A DNA stretch of 64,000 bases from CAMBRQ01 sp945870325 (GCF_050313795.1 NZ_JBNPMC010000004.1:62001-126000); one strand, 5' to 3'; counted from the first letter of the stretch, positions 9,421 to 18,296 are shown. Notes: generated by a model not told the origin, from the sequence alone. Numbers and translations: made by a program.

Positions 9421-12400
9421 ATGGGAGTTACATGGACCGAAGAGCAGAAGAAAGTCATCGATCTGAGAAATCGGAATATTCTGGTTTCGGCGGCAGCAGG
9501 CTCTGGGAAGACCGCCGTTCTGGTAGAGCGGATTATTACCATGTTGACCGCAGACGCAGAATCTGTCGATGTAGACCGTCTGCTGATCGTAACATTTACA
9601 GAGGCAGCGGCGGCAGAGATGAAAGAGCGTATCCGTAATGCGATAGAAAAGAAGTTAGAGGAATGCCCGGACAACGAGCATCTGAAACAGCAGGCGACAC
9701 TGATACACAATGCCCAGATTACGACGATTCATAGTTTTTGCCTGTCGGTGATCCGGGATCATTTTCATGCAATTGATATTGATCCTGGGTTTCGGATTGG
9801 CGAGGAAGGCGAACTAAAGTTAATGCGTCAGGATGTGATCGGCGAGGTGCTGGAGGAAAGATATCAGCAGGGTGAACAGCGTTTCCTGGGCTTTACTCTG
9901 GCATATGGAAGTGGAAGGAATGATAAGAAGATCGAGGAACTGATTCTCAAGATCTATGAATTCTCGAGAAGTTATCCGAATCCGGAAGAGTGGATCAGGC
10001 AATGTGTAGAAGCCTATCAGATAGAAAATCTACAGGAATTGGAAGAGAGCGAATACATTCGTCTTGCTATAGAGAATACGAAGAAATACCTGAAAGAAGC
10101 GCAGATGCTTCTGAATCAGGGACTTGAGATCTGTCAGGATGGGGATGGACCGACGGCTTATGAGATGACGCTTCTAAATGACCAGAAAGTTATAGAAAAA
10201 TTGATAGCATGCGATACATTTGAACAGATGGCGGAAACGGTGGCGGATATATCCTGGGTTAGACTTGCGGCGAACAGGGATAAGACGGTATCTGAGGAAA
10301 AGATTGCAAGAGTAAAAGCAATCCGTGAGGAAGTGAAAGGAATCGTTAAGGATCTTGTGAAACAGTATTTTTACCAGGATGCGAAAGGGATTCTGGAAGA
10401 TATGCAGTTATGCCGTCCTGCCATGGAGGAACTGGCAGATCTGGTCCGCGCCTTTTCTGGCAGATTCGAAGAGAAGAAGCGCAGTCAGAATATGATTGAT
10501 TTTTCAGATATGGAGCAGTATGCACTTCGGATTCTGACGGAGAAGACGGAAGACGGGTTCGTGCCGTCTGCTGTTGCAAGGGAATATCAGCAGCAGTTTC
10601 TGGAGATTATGATTGACGAATATCAGGACAGTAATCTGATTCAGGAAGCAATTCTTACCAGCATATCAACGGTATCATCCGGGCGCTATAACATATTCAT
10701 GGTGGGGGATGTAAAGCAGAGTATCTATCGGTTCCGTCTGTCAAGACCGGAACTTTTCATGGAGAAATTCAACACGTATGATACGGAAGATGGACAGATG
10801 CAGAGGATTGATCTGCATAAGAACTTCCGAAGCAGGCGAGAGGTGCTTGAGAGTGTGAATTATATCTTCCGCCAGATTATGACACCGGATCTTGGAGGGA
10901 TTACCTATGATGACCAGGCAGCGCTGTATGTAGGGGCTGACTATAAGGATGGGGAGAATCTGGAGACAGAAGTGCTGGTGATTGACAGTAATCTGGATGA
11001 GTGGGAAGAGGCTGTTGATATTGAGAAAAATATTAATCAGAAGAAAGACGATGGTCAAGAAGAGGGCGGCAGTCAGATAAAAGGTTCCGAAAACAAGCAG
11101 ATTACAGAGCGGGAATTAGAGGCGCGGGCGATTGCCGGACGAATCAGGGAACTTCTTGAGTATCAGAAGGTTGTGGATAAGAAGACGGGTGAGTTTCGTC
11201 CTGCGCGGTATTCTGATATTGTGATTCTGACCCGGAGTATCAAAGGATTCGCAGATGTATTTACAGAAGTGCTGAACCGGGAAGGAATTCCGACGTATGC
11301 CGGCACACGGGAAGGGTATTTTGCAACGCAGGAGATCGGCGTGCTGTTGGATTATCTGCGCGTGCTTGATAATCGAAGACAGGATATCCCGTTGGCAGCA
11401 GTATTGTCTTCCCCATTTGGCAATATTACGGAAGAGGAATTAGCCAGTATTAAAAGCGAATATAGGGAGATGCCGTTCTATCAGGCAGTCAGCAAATATC
11501 GGCTGGAAGGAAGCGAATCGTTGATTCGGGAGAAACTCGAGGTGTGTCTGGGGCAGTTGGATGCATTTCGCAGGATCGTACCTTATACGCCGATGCATGA
11601 ACTGCTGTGGAAGATTCTGGAAGAGACAGGGTATGAAGACTATGTGTCTGCCATGCCGGGAGGAGAGCAGAGAAAGGCGAATCTTCAGATGCTGGTGGAG
11701 AAAGCGAGAGCCTTTGAGTCAACCAGTTACAAAGGCTTGTTCCATTTCGTGCGTTATATTGAGCAGTTGCAGAAATATGATGTAGATTATGGCGAGGCAA
11801 GTATTGAAGATGAACAGTCGGATACCGTGCGGGTGATGACGATTCATAAGAGCAAAGGATTAGAATTCCCGATTGTATTTGTGGCAGGAATGGGTAAGAG
11901 ATTTAACATGCAGGATGTGAGAAGCAGTGTGGTTCTTCATGCGAAGATGGGAGTAGGATTGGATGCTATTGATATAGAAAATAGAACGAAAAGCCCAAGT
12001 ATTATAAAGAAGATCATACAGAAAGAAGAGGCGCTCGACAGCCTTGGAGAAGAATTGCGTGTACTATATGTTGCGTTCACCCGTGCAAAAGAGAAACTCA
12101 TTATCACCGGAACCATAGCGAATCTGGAGAAGAAAATGCCGCTCTATGAGATGGTGAAGGGGCAAAAAGAAGAAGCACTGACATTTGGAAGACTTAGTAA
12201 GGCAGTCACGTACTGGGATTGGATGCTGCCGGCACTTGTAAGATTAAGTGCGCAGATTCCGATGGTTCTTCGCACGCTTACGGTAGAAGATATCGTGCGG
12301 GAAGAGGTAGAGGAAGAAGTGACAGATAAGATGAGCAAAGCATTGTTAGAGCATTGGAATACGGATGTGATCTATGAGCCTGAGATGCATAAAGTGTTAA

Positions 12401-13110
12401 AAGAGCAGTTTGGCTATCGTTATCCTTATGTACAGAGCCGACAGCAAAAATTGAAATTCACGGTATCTGAATTAAAGAAACGAGTCTATCTGCAGGAATT
12501 TCTTGGTGAGGAAATAGAAGAAAATGGAGAACTGCTCTACGAAGAGCCGGACGTTGTCCCGTTGATACCGCGCTTTCTGCAGGAAGAGGAAGAACTGACC
12601 GGAGCTTCCAGAGGTACGGCATATCATCGATTGATGGAATTGCTGGACTTTTCTAAAGAATATAATGTAGAAGAAATAGAAGCGAAATTGCGGTTATTCG
12701 TGGAGAGTGGGAAGATGGGGCAGGATATGGCAGACTGTATCCACCTTGAAGATGTGCAGGAATTCCTGGATACTTCTGTGGCGCAGCGCATGAAAACGGC
12801 AGCAAGAAATCAAAAACTCTTTAAAGAACAGCCCTTTGTACTAGGCGTTGATGCACGAGAGATCTATCCGGAAGAACAAGAAGGCGAATTAATTCTTGTG
12901 CAGGGAATTATTGATGCCTACTTTGAAGAAGAGGATGGGCTTGTGGTGTTGGATTATAAGACCGATAAGATATACCATGCAGAAGAACTGGCAGATAAGT
13001 ACCATGCACAGTTAGATTACTATGCAAAAGCGCTGGAACAGATGACACAGAAGAAGGTTAAGGAGAAGATCATCTATTCCTTTACAATCAAGAAGGAGAT
13101 TCATATATGA
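9421..13110 (+). CDS. addA: AddAB helicase-nuclease, AddA subunit
   Basis: The 1,229-residue product is a UvrD/PcrA-type superfamily 1 helicase fused to a nuclease. Walker A is AAAGSGKT (Lys30), the DEAD-like motif is IDEYQD (about 398-403), and late helicase motifs include VMTIHKSKGLEFP and LYVAFTRAKEKL. The C-terminal PD-(D/E)XK site has IIDAYF (Asp near 1165) and LDYKTD (about 1177-1182). ATG 9421 has GGAAGGAG upstream. Acts with AddB in the cytoplasm at DNA ends. A glutamate- and lysine-rich insertion (about 530-560) separates helicase motifs, as is common in this family. The stop overlaps the DUF1294 start (ATGA). Confidence 0.96.
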   Translation: MGVTWTEEQKKVIDLRNRNILVSAAAGSGKTAVLVERIITMLTADAESVDVDRLLIVTFTEAAAAEMKERIRNAIEKKLEECPDNEHLKQQATLIHNAQITTIHSFCLSVIRDHFHAIDIDPGFRIGEEGELKLMRQDVIGEVLEERYQQGEQRFLGFTLAYGSGRNDKKIEELILKIYEFSRSYPNPEEWIRQCVEAYQIENLQELEESEYIRLAIENTKKYLKEAQMLLNQGLEICQDGDGPTAYEMTLLNDQKVIEKLIACDTFEQMAETVADISWVRLAANRDKTVSEEKIARVKAIREEVKGIVKDLVKQYFYQDAKGILEDMQLCRPAMEELADLVRAFSGRFEEKKRSQNMIDFSDMEQYALRILTEKTEDGFVPSAVAREYQQQFLEIMIDEYQDSNLIQEAILTSISTVSSGRYNIFMVGDVKQSIYRFRLSRPELFMEKFNTYDTEDGQMQRIDLHKNFRSRREVLESVNYIFRQIMTPDLGGITYDDQAALYVGADYKDGENLETEVLVIDSNLDEWEEAVDIEKNINQKKDDGQEEGGSQIKGSENKQITERELEARAIAGRIRELLEYQKVVDKKTGEFRPARYSDIVILTRSIKGFADVFTEVLNREGIPTYAGTREGYFATQEIGVLLDYLRVLDNRRQDIPLAAVLSSPFGNITEEELASIKSEYREMPFYQAVSKYRLEGSESLIREKLEVCLGQLDAFRRIVPYTPMHELLWKILEETGYEDYVSAMPGGEQRKANLQMLVEKARAFESTSYKGLFHFVRYIEQLQKYDVDYGEASIEDEQSDTVRVMTIHKSKGLEFPIVFVAGMGKRFNMQDVRSSVVLHAKMGVGLDAIDIENRTKSPSIIKKIIQKEEALDSLGEELRVLYVAFTRAKEKLIITGTIANLEKKMPLYEMVKGQKEEALTFGRLSKAVTYWDWMLPALVRLSAQIPMVLRTLTVEDIVREEVEEEVTDKMSKALLEHWNTDVIYEPEMHKVLKEQFGYRYPYVQSRQQKLKFTVSELKKRVYLQEFLGEEIEENGELLYEEPDVVPLIPRFLQEEEELTGASRGTAYHRLMELLDFSKEYNVEEIEAKLRLFVESGKMGQDMADCIHLEDVQEFLDTSVAQRMKTAARNQKLFKEQPFVLGVDAREIYPEEQEGELILVQGIIDAYFEEEDGLVVLDYKTDKIYHAEELADKYHAQLDYYAKALEQMTQKKVKEKIIYSFTIKKEIHI

Positions 13111-13373
13111 TATTGGAGCCGATATTTCTTGTTTATATTGTGGGAATGAATCTATTGGGATTCATGATGTTTGGTCTGGATAAACGTAAGGCTGTGCGCG
13201 GAGAATGGAGGATTCCGGAACGGCGGCTGTTCCTGGTGGCGGTACTTGGCGGAAGTCTCGGAGCGTGGATCGGGATGTATGTGTTCAGGCATAAGACGAA
13301 ACATTGGAGGTTCTGTTTGGGGATACCGGGGATATTGGTGGTGCAGTGTTTGCTGGTATATATGGGAATTTAG
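13107..13373 (+). CDS. DUF1294 small membrane protein
   Basis: The 88-residue protein shows the DUF1294 pattern: a first membrane helix, then FGLDKRKAVRGEWRIPERRL, then LGGSLGAWIGMYVFRHKTKH and a second helix. Function of the family is unknown. Its ATG overlaps the addA stop (ATGA), so translation is coupled to addA. The last codons (ATG GGA ATT TAG) coincide with the conserved left end of the structured repeat that follows, so the C-terminus and stop codon may have been supplied by that element. Confidence 0.85.
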   Translation: MILEPIFLVYIVGMNLLGFMMFGLDKRKAVRGEWRIPERRLFLVAVLGGSLGAWIGMYVFRHKTKHWRFCLGIPGILVVQCLLVYMGI

Positions 13374-13719
13374 CGGAGAAAAGTAGATTTTTGGAAAGCG
13401 TACGGTGAAGCAGAAGCGGATGGCTGGCTCTGAGACCGGGGCGTTTCGTTAACAAGGTGTAAGCGTGAGAATCCCCGTAAATTGGCAACCGAGTACACAG
13501 ACTCCGAAATCTTGATGATTTCGCAGTCAGAGTACTCTTTCGCCTTTGACGTGAAGTCAAAGACTCATGCCAATTTACGGGGATTCTCACGCTAACGCCT
13601 TGTAAAACTTGCTTAACGGTCCCAGAGCCAGCCATCCGCTTCTGCTTCTCCTGACATTTTCGGAATCTCAGAGTTTTCTCCACCGGGAGGATTCCTGGCG
13701 GAGGATGCGTGTGGAACGG
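13362..13719 (+). repeat. Structured repeat, copy 1A
   Basis: This ~358-base unit starts ATGGGAATTTAG, has GTACGG at 13400, then a nested stem set: outer arms 13408-13434 / 13622-13648 (26 of 27 paired), middle arms 13462-13487 / 13568-13593 (26 of 26), and inner hairpins 13491-13537 and 13544-13562. A conserved tail follows: CCTGACATTTTCGG, then GGATTCCTGGCGGA and GGAACGG. The same order and tail occur in copies 1B, 2A and 2B, while the stem sequences differ. No protein is encoded. It could be a structured RNA or the end of a non-autonomous mobile element. Confidence 0.75.
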
Positions 13720-13759
13720 ATTTATATTCATGAAGTATACAGAAGTTTTCTTCTTGGTC

Positions 13760-13950
13760 ATTACATACCGCAGAACACTTCTTTTTGGGCAAGGTATGCA
13801 TAAATGCGTAGATTAACCTGCAATTTGCACCATATTACATACTGCAGGACAAGTTTATTGTGATAAGGCATGTAAAAATACATGGAAATACACTTCTGAT
13901 CGCCCTATATTACATACCGTCGAACATTTTCATGCGAACGAGGTATGTAA
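13760..13950 (+). repeat. Three related stem-loops in the spacer of locus 1
   Basis: Three ~42-base units begin ATTACATACY and end with the near complement GGTATGTAA: about 13760-13800, 13834-13875 and 13909-13950. They share a motif like CCGCAGAACA after the first arm and are 33-34 bases apart. Similar paired ends occur once in locus 2 (37539-37582). They are too diverged and too palindromic for a CRISPR array. The rest of this spacer (13720-14053) shows nothing I can identify. Confidence 0.5.
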
Positions 13951-14053
13951 AAGAGAATAGAATCACCGCACTCTCCCTGCTCTCTTTACACGCCCACTCT
14001 GCTATCTTCCATAAAGTGCTTCTCCACGTACACACCCTGTTATCTATCCAAAA

Positions 14054-14400
14054 CGTTCCACGCACGCTCCGTCAGGAATCCTCTCCGTTCATTAAGAGTT
14101 ACACACGGAGAATGTCAGGCATAGAGGGGAGATTGGGTGGTTCAGTGTCGTAGAAGAGCCGTACAAGCCGTTAATGAAAAATAGATCTAAAATCAGGATG
14201 AATTCTGTGCCACTAGCACAGAATTCAAGAATGTCTGAGCCGGAGAAATCTTCAGATTTGTCCGGTGATTACATTCGGTTCCCGATTTTAGATCTATTTT
14301 GAGTCTACGGATTGTAGGCGACTGGAGCCGATACTGAACCACCCAATCTCCCCTCTATGCCGTACACTCTCAAACAACTCTTAAAGAACTAAATTCCCAT
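14054..14400 (-). repeat. Structured repeat, copy 1B
   Basis: Read on the minus strand it starts ATGGGAATTTAG, passes GTGTACGGC, and ends in GGATTCCTGACGGA and GGAACG, the same frame as copy 1A but facing it. Outer arms are 14118-14146 / 14333-14361 (29 of 29 paired), middle arms 14178-14194 / 14284-14300 (17 of 17), inner hairpins 14200-14226 (11-base stem) and 14240-14265. The linkers between outer and middle stems are nearly identical to copy 2B, although the stems themselves differ. Confidence 0.75.
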
Positions 14401-14528
14401 TGAAGATATCCCTCATCCATGTTATCCTGTTCTCATAATCCAAACATTCTAAGATTTCTAAACATCAGGACGTTTCGTCGATTAATCTCAGTGTTTGAAT
14501 GTATTACAAGATGTTAGGAGGGATGCCT

Positions 14529-14570
14529 ATGATTGCAAGTTCTTGTTTTTGTCCTGTTAAGTTGCTGTAA
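14529..14570 (+). CDS. Possible 13-residue leader peptide
   Basis: A short frame encoding MIASSCFCPVKLL has a strong ribosome site (AGGAGG, 14516-14521) 7 bases before its ATG, and lies 27 bases before the nuclease gene. Many such short frames occur by chance; the strong ribosome site is the only argument. It could be a leader controlling the next gene. The remaining bases between 14401 and 14515 show nothing clear. Confidence 0.3.
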   Translation: MIASSCFCPVKLL

Positions 14571-14597
14571 ATTATGATAAGATAAAGGAGAATAACA

Positions 14598-15446
14598 ATG
14601 AGCAAACCACAAAACAGAATACCATTAAAGGTACTGAACCTTACAAACCGTTTCCTGTTTGATGAAGTGAAGGAAGATCCGCAGATACATCAGGATGCGC
14701 TTAGTATCATTTTTGGAAAAGAGATTCCATTATTATCCCATAATGAGACGGAGAAAGAAGTGCGTGTATCACCGCTGGCACGTTCGATCAGAATGGATGT
14801 ATTTTCAATGGATGAAGATGATACGGTTTATAATACGGAGATGCAGGATACGAAGAAGTATGATCTTGCGAAACGGAGCAGGTATTACCAGGGTTTGATT
14901 GATACTGGTTTTTTGGAGCCGGGAATCCCTGATTACAACCTGTTGAAGACGGTCTATATTATCATGATCATGACGTTTGACCTGTTTGGATACGGAAAAT
15001 ACCAGTATACGTTTGAGGCAAGGTGCAATGAGGTGCCGGAATGCCTTTTGGAAGACAAGGTGACCAGGATATTCCTGAATACTAAGGGGAAGAATGATAA
15101 CGAGGTATCGGAAGAATTGATAGAATTCCTGCATTATCTGGAAAATACTACGGATGAAGTTGCGGAGAAGTCGGGAAGCGAGAGGATTCGTCGGATACAT
15201 GATCGTGTATGTAAGGTGAAGACCAGTGAGGAGGTTGGAATCAGATATATGCAGGCATGGGAAGAAAAGTATTATGAACGCGAAGAAGGAAGAGAAGAAG
15301 GCAGGGAGGAACTGTTAAAAGAACAGATTGCAAAGAAACTGGAGAAGGGAAAGACGTTGGAAGCAATTGCAGATGAAGTGGAGAAAGATGTTGAGGAGAT
15401 TCGGGGATTAGTAGAAGAGTTGAAAAATCAGCGTAATGCTATATAG
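14598..15446 (+). CDS. Rpn-family recombination-promoting nuclease / putative transposase (PD-(D/E)XK)
   Basis: The 282-residue protein fits the Rpn/TIGR01784 family. An N-terminal PD-(D/E)XK-type core has Asp67 (RMDVFSMD) and the E-x-Q pair Glu81/Gln83 (NTEMQDTKK), followed by the family segment SRYYQGLID and, at the C-terminus, a charged repeat (REEGREEGREELLKEQIAK) ending in a helix-turn-helix-like LEAIADEVEKDVEEIRGL. Related E. coli Rpn proteins are DNA endonucleases that raise recombination. ATG 14598 has AAAGGAG upstream. It follows the structured-repeat locus, so a link between the two is possible but untested. A terminator follows. Confidence 0.8.
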   Translation: MSKPQNRIPLKVLNLTNRFLFDEVKEDPQIHQDALSIIFGKEIPLLSHNETEKEVRVSPLARSIRMDVFSMDEDDTVYNTEMQDTKKYDLAKRSRYYQGLIDTGFLEPGIPDYNLLKTVYIIMIMTFDLFGYGKYQYTFEARCNEVPECLLEDKVTRIFLNTKGKNDNEVSEELIEFLHYLENTTDEVAEKSGSERIRRIHDRVCKVKTSEEVGIRYMQAWEEKYYEREEGREEGREELLKEQIAKKLEKGKTLEAIADEVEKDVEEIRGLVEELKNQRNAI

Positions 15447-15490
15447 AGTGCTATGCTGATTGGAGAGTTTCGAGAACTTCTGAAGAAAGG

Positions 15491-15533
15491 GAACAGTTTG
15501 TATAGTTGAAAAACTTGCGAACTGTTCTTTTTT
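15491..15533 (+). terminator. Rho-independent terminator after the nuclease gene
   Basis: GAACAGTT (15491-15498) pairs with AACTGTTC (15520-15527) and is followed by six T. Confidence 0.75.
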
Positions 15534-15583
15534 GCATCATAGTAATATCATAAAATATAAATAGAATATTAATATAATATGTG

Positions 15584-15612
15584 TTGACAAACTATATTAT
15601 ACAAAATATAAT
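15584..15612 (+). promoter_or_regulatory. Consensus sigma-A promoter of the PadR operon
   Basis: TTGACA (15584-15589), 17-base spacer, TATAAT (15607-15612): a perfect match to both boxes. A promoter this strong usually needs a repressor, in keeping with the PadR gene it drives. Confidence 0.85.
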
Positions 15613-15624
15613 ATATGTATAAAA

Positions 15625-15652
15625 ACAATATTGTAAATCAGAATAATATTGT
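15625..15652. promoter_or_regulatory. Probable PadR operator
   Basis: The palindrome ACAATATTGT (15625-15634) is followed 7 bases later by AATAATATTGTT, a second similar half, just downstream of the -10 box. PadR proteins often bind paired sites of this kind at their own promoter. Confidence 0.55.
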
Positions 15653-15693
15653 TCTTGAAAATATGATTAGATTCCGAGCAAAGGGGTGAGAAT

Positions 15694-16017
15694 ATGGTAT
15701 TTAACACCGGAGCAGCCCTTCTTGATGCTATCGTGTTGGCGGTTGTGTCCAGGGAGAGAGAAGGAACTTATGGATATAAGATCACTCAAGATGTAAGAAG
15801 AACCATTGAAGTGTCTGAATCCACATTGTATCCTGTGCTGCGAAGACTGCAAAAGGATGAATGTCTGGAAGTATATGACAGACAATTTGACGGACGGAAC
15901 CGGCGTTACTATAAGGTGACGGAGAAGGGGATGGCGCAGTTGAATCTATACCAGGCAGAGTGGAAGAGTTATTCTATGAAGATTAATGAATTGTTTGAGG
16001 GAGGTGTATCTGCATGA
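15694..16017 (+). CDS. PadR-family transcriptional regulator
   Basis: The 107-residue protein is a short PadR regulator (PF03551): winged helix with YGYKITQDV, SESTLYPVLRRLQKDECLE and a wing YKVTEKGMAQL, plus a C-terminal dimer helix. It starts the PadR-DUF1700-DUF4097-PspC cluster; its stop overlaps the DUF1700 start (ATGA). By family, it represses the operon until a membrane-active or phenolic compound releases it. The strong promoter and palindrome upstream support self-repression. Confidence 0.92.
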   Translation: MVFNTGAALLDAIVLAVVSREREGTYGYKITQDVRRTIEVSESTLYPVLRRLQKDECLEVYDRQFDGRNRRYYKVTEKGMAQLNLYQAEWKSYSMKINELFEGGVSA

Positions 16018-16826
16018 ATCGCATAGAATTTATGACAGAATTAGCGGCATTACTGCAGGATGTGCCGGTAGAAGAACGTGTGGAAGCGATGCAGTATTAT
16101 AATGACTACTTTGATGATGCAGGAGAAGAGAATGAACAACAGGTGATCTTGGAATTAGGCAGTCCTAAGAAAGTTGCGGCAACTATTAAGGCAGATCTCG
16201 CAAATCAAGAAGAACAAGGTGAGTATACCGAGAACGGCTATACAGATACGAGATTTGAAAAGAAGGATATGCCAGCAGACAGAAGTGCCTACAGAAGTGA
16301 AAGCCAGGAACGCAGAAGCCAGGAGAGTAGTGGTCAGGAAAGTGGCTATCAGAAAAGTGGTTATCGGGGAGGCGGTTATCGGGATGGCGGCTATCAGAAT
16401 GGAGAGTATCAGGGGCATGGATATGCGAGCGACGGAGAACAGCCAAAATCGAATAAGACATTAAAAGTTGCTCTGATTGTGATTCTTATAATCGTAGCGT
16501 CTCCAATTGTACTTCCGATTCTGCTGGGGATTGCAGCAGTAGTATTTGGCATGATCATGGTGGCCGCCGTATTGTTTGTCTCATTGGTAATTGCTTCAGT
16601 TGCAGTCGTATTTGCCGGTGTATGTGTATTCATATCGGGTCTGGTAAGTCTGATTCCTGAGATAGCGGTTGGGCTGGCATTGATAGGAACGGGGTTGATT
16701 CTGACGGTGATCGGAGTGATTGCTACAGTGGCAAGTGTAAAACTTTGCATCGTAGTATTCCCGGGGATTTGCAGAGGAATCGTATGGATCTGCCGCTGGC
16801 CATTTCAGAGAAGGGCGGTGGCATAG
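16014..16826 (+). CDS. DUF1700 (HAAS-type) membrane protein
   Basis: The N-terminal 65 residues are the helical DUF1700/HAAS domain (MNRIEFMTELAALLQDVP, YYNDYFDDAGE, LGSPKKVAATI). A glycine-, tyrosine- and serine-rich linker follows (about 85-145, repeats such as GYRDGGYQNGEYQ), then about four hydrophobic segments (150-270). In related operons this protein sits in the membrane and works with PadR and DUF4097 proteins in envelope stress responses. Coupled by overlap to padR and adjoining the next gene without a gap. Confidence 0.85.
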   Translation: MNRIEFMTELAALLQDVPVEERVEAMQYYNDYFDDAGEENEQQVILELGSPKKVAATIKADLANQEEQGEYTENGYTDTRFEKKDMPADRSAYRSESQERRSQESSGQESGYQKSGYRGGGYRDGGYQNGEYQGHGYASDGEQPKSNKTLKVALIVILIIVASPIVLPILLGIAAVVFGMIMVAAVLFVSLVIASVAVVFAGVCVFISGLVSLIPEIAVGLALIGTGLILTVIGVIATVASVKLCIVVFPGICRGIVWICRWPFQRRAVA

Positions 16827-17669
16827 ATGAGACGAGGATGGAAAATATTCTGGATCGTATGTGGTGCTGTGGTGATTGTCGGGCTGGCATGTTGTGCGGC
16901 TGCATGGGGAATGGGAGTTACGACAGATATGCTTCATGGACGTTTCTCGAATGGAATCGGATGGGTAAGAGGTGAGACCAGAGACAGCGGCAAATATCTT
17001 GCGGAAGATATCCGCCAGACCTATACCGATGTACGGGAGATTGACGTGGAGATATTTGCAGGAGAAGTGAATTTCTTTTCCTCTAGTGATAATGAGATTG
17101 TAGTAGAGACAGAGGGAATCAGTGAGGATCTAGGTTTTAAATGTTACATGGATGGTGATGAATTAAAACTTACGACTAAGAAAAAACTATTTCATATGAA
17201 TAATGTGGGAGTAGGAAGCATTAATGTGTATATTCCACGTCAGATGCAGTTTGAGGAGGTATCGTTGGATCTGGCAGCGGGAACTCTGTTTGTTGAGGAG
17301 ATATGTGCAAATAGTCTGTCGGTTAATGTGGATGCCGGAGAAGCGATTATAGATGATTTTGATGCAAAAGAGGCTAATCTCGAATGTGGTGCAGGAACCA
17401 TTACTGCTGGAGGGGTGGTTGCGCAAGAGATTGATATGGAATGCGGAATAGGAAGCATCACTTACACAGCAGTTGGTTGTGAAGAGGATTATAACTATGA
17501 TATTGAATGCGGCGTTGGGGAAGTAATCTGCGGCGACAGCAGTTATTCCGGACTTGGAGCAGATAAGACGATTGATAATCAGGCGCAGAAAGAGATTAAC
17601 ATTGAGTGTGGTGTTGGTTCTGTCACGATTGATTTTGATAAAACCAGCCATCATAGTGAAGAACATTAA
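16827..17669 (+). CDS. DUF4097 membrane-anchored beta-strand protein
   Basis: The 280-residue product has one N-terminal membrane helix (about 7-28) and then a repetitive beta-rich domain typical of DUF4097, with recurring units such as ANLECGAGTITAGG, IDMECGIGSITY and INIECGVGSVTIDF. These form a right-handed beta fold outside the membrane. Its exact role is unknown; in homologous operons it accompanies DUF1700 and PspC. It starts directly after the DUF1700 stop. Confidence 0.85.
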   Translation: MRRGWKIFWIVCGAVVIVGLACCAAAWGMGVTTDMLHGRFSNGIGWVRGETRDSGKYLAEDIRQTYTDVREIDVEIFAGEVNFFSSSDNEIVVETEGISEDLGFKCYMDGDELKLTTKKKLFHMNNVGVGSINVYIPRQMQFEEVSLDLAAGTLFVEEICANSLSVNVDAGEAIIDDFDAKEANLECGAGTITAGGVVAQEIDMECGIGSITYTAVGCEEDYNYDIECGVGEVICGDSSYSGLGADKTIDNQAQKEINIECGVGSVTIDFDKTSHHSEEH

Positions 17670-17687
17670 TTTAAGGAGGAAGATTAG

Positions 17688-17882
17688 ATGGAACCGAAGA
17701 GATTATATCGTTCAAGAGAAGATCGTATGATATGTGGAGTATGTGGAGGAGTTGCAGAATATTTTAATGTAGATCCGACGATTATCAGATTAGTGGTTGC
17801 AATATTTGGATTTACGGGAACCGGAATTTTTGTGTATATTCTGGCGGCGATTATTATGCCGGAGGGACCAAGGAGGTATTAA
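17688..17882 (+). CDS. PspC-domain protein
   Basis: This 64-residue protein is almost only a PspC domain: RLYRSREDRMICGVCGGVAE, YFNVDPTIIRLVVAI and one hydrophobic stretch ending ILAAIIMPEG. PspC domains act at the membrane in envelope stress responses. The ribosome site is TAAGGAGG. Last gene of the PadR operon, followed by a terminator. Confidence 0.92.
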   Translation: MEPKRLYRSREDRMICGVCGGVAEYFNVDPTIIRLVVAIFGFTGTGIFVYILAAIIMPEGPRRY

Positions 17883-17886
17883 AATA

Positions 17887-17927
17887 GGGGGAATGTGGCG
17901 GAGGTGGATGCCACATTCCCCGCTTTT
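17887..17927 (+). terminator. Terminator of the PadR operon
   Basis: GGGAATGTGGC (17889-17899) pairs with GCCACATTCCC (17910-17920), followed by CGCTTTT. Confidence 0.8.
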
Positions 17928-17983
17928 GTATATCCTTTTCAAAACCTGTCAATACTTACTAGAAAAATGAAAGGGGTATACAC

Positions 17984-18187
17984 ATGTCAGCAAAAAAGAA
18001 CAAGCCTATCAAATTAGATGAACTAACCCAGGAAGAAAAATTGAAATACGAGATAGCCGAAGAACTAGGTCTTCTTGACAAGGTGATGCAGGAGGGGTGG
18101 AAATCTCTTTCTTCTAAAGAAACCGGACGAATCGGAGGATTGATGACAAAGAAGAAAAAAGAACTGGACAGAAAAACAACAGAATAA
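17984..18187 (+). CDS. Alpha/beta-type small acid-soluble spore protein
   Basis: The 67-residue protein has the clostridial SASP pattern: KYEIAEELGLLDKV, containing a GPR protease-like site, then GWKSLSSKETGRIGGLMTKK. These proteins coat spore DNA and protect it from UV; germination protease degrades them. It shows the host can sporulate. The ribosome site is AAAGGGG. A 13-base tandem repeat (GAATAAAAGAACG, 18182-18207 plus a partial third copy) overlaps the stop and extends downstream. Confidence 0.8.
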   Translation: MSAKKNKPIKLDELTQEEKLKYEIAEELGLLDKVMQEGWKSLSSKETGRIGGLMTKKKKELDRKTTE

Positions 18188-18267
18188 AAGAACGGAATAA
18201 AAGAACGGAATAAAAAGTAACAGAAATATTAAGAATATTAATTAGTGTGAACATTTGGCGATAAAGG

Positions 18268-18296
18268 TTGAAAATAGGATATCCATTTGCTATAAT
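18268..18296 (+). promoter_or_regulatory. Predicted sigma-A promoter of the WecG-like gene
   Basis: TTGAAA (18268-18273), 17-base spacer and TATAAT (18291-18296), 35 bases before the start codon. Confidence 0.75.

Noticed and set aside
9114..9710. 198-residue minus-strand frame across addB/addA
   Set aside because: Antisense to two certain genes; no motif.
13285..13761. 158-residue minus-strand frame
   Set aside because: Antisense to DUF1294 and structured repeat 1A; created by the stems.
13760..13950. CRISPR array (regular repeats and spacers)
   Set aside because: Only three units, each diverged and palindromic, and no cas gene nearby.
13860..14153. 97-residue plus-strand frame
   Set aside because: It runs through stem-loops and copy 1B, has no ribosome site, and its sequence is not protein-like.
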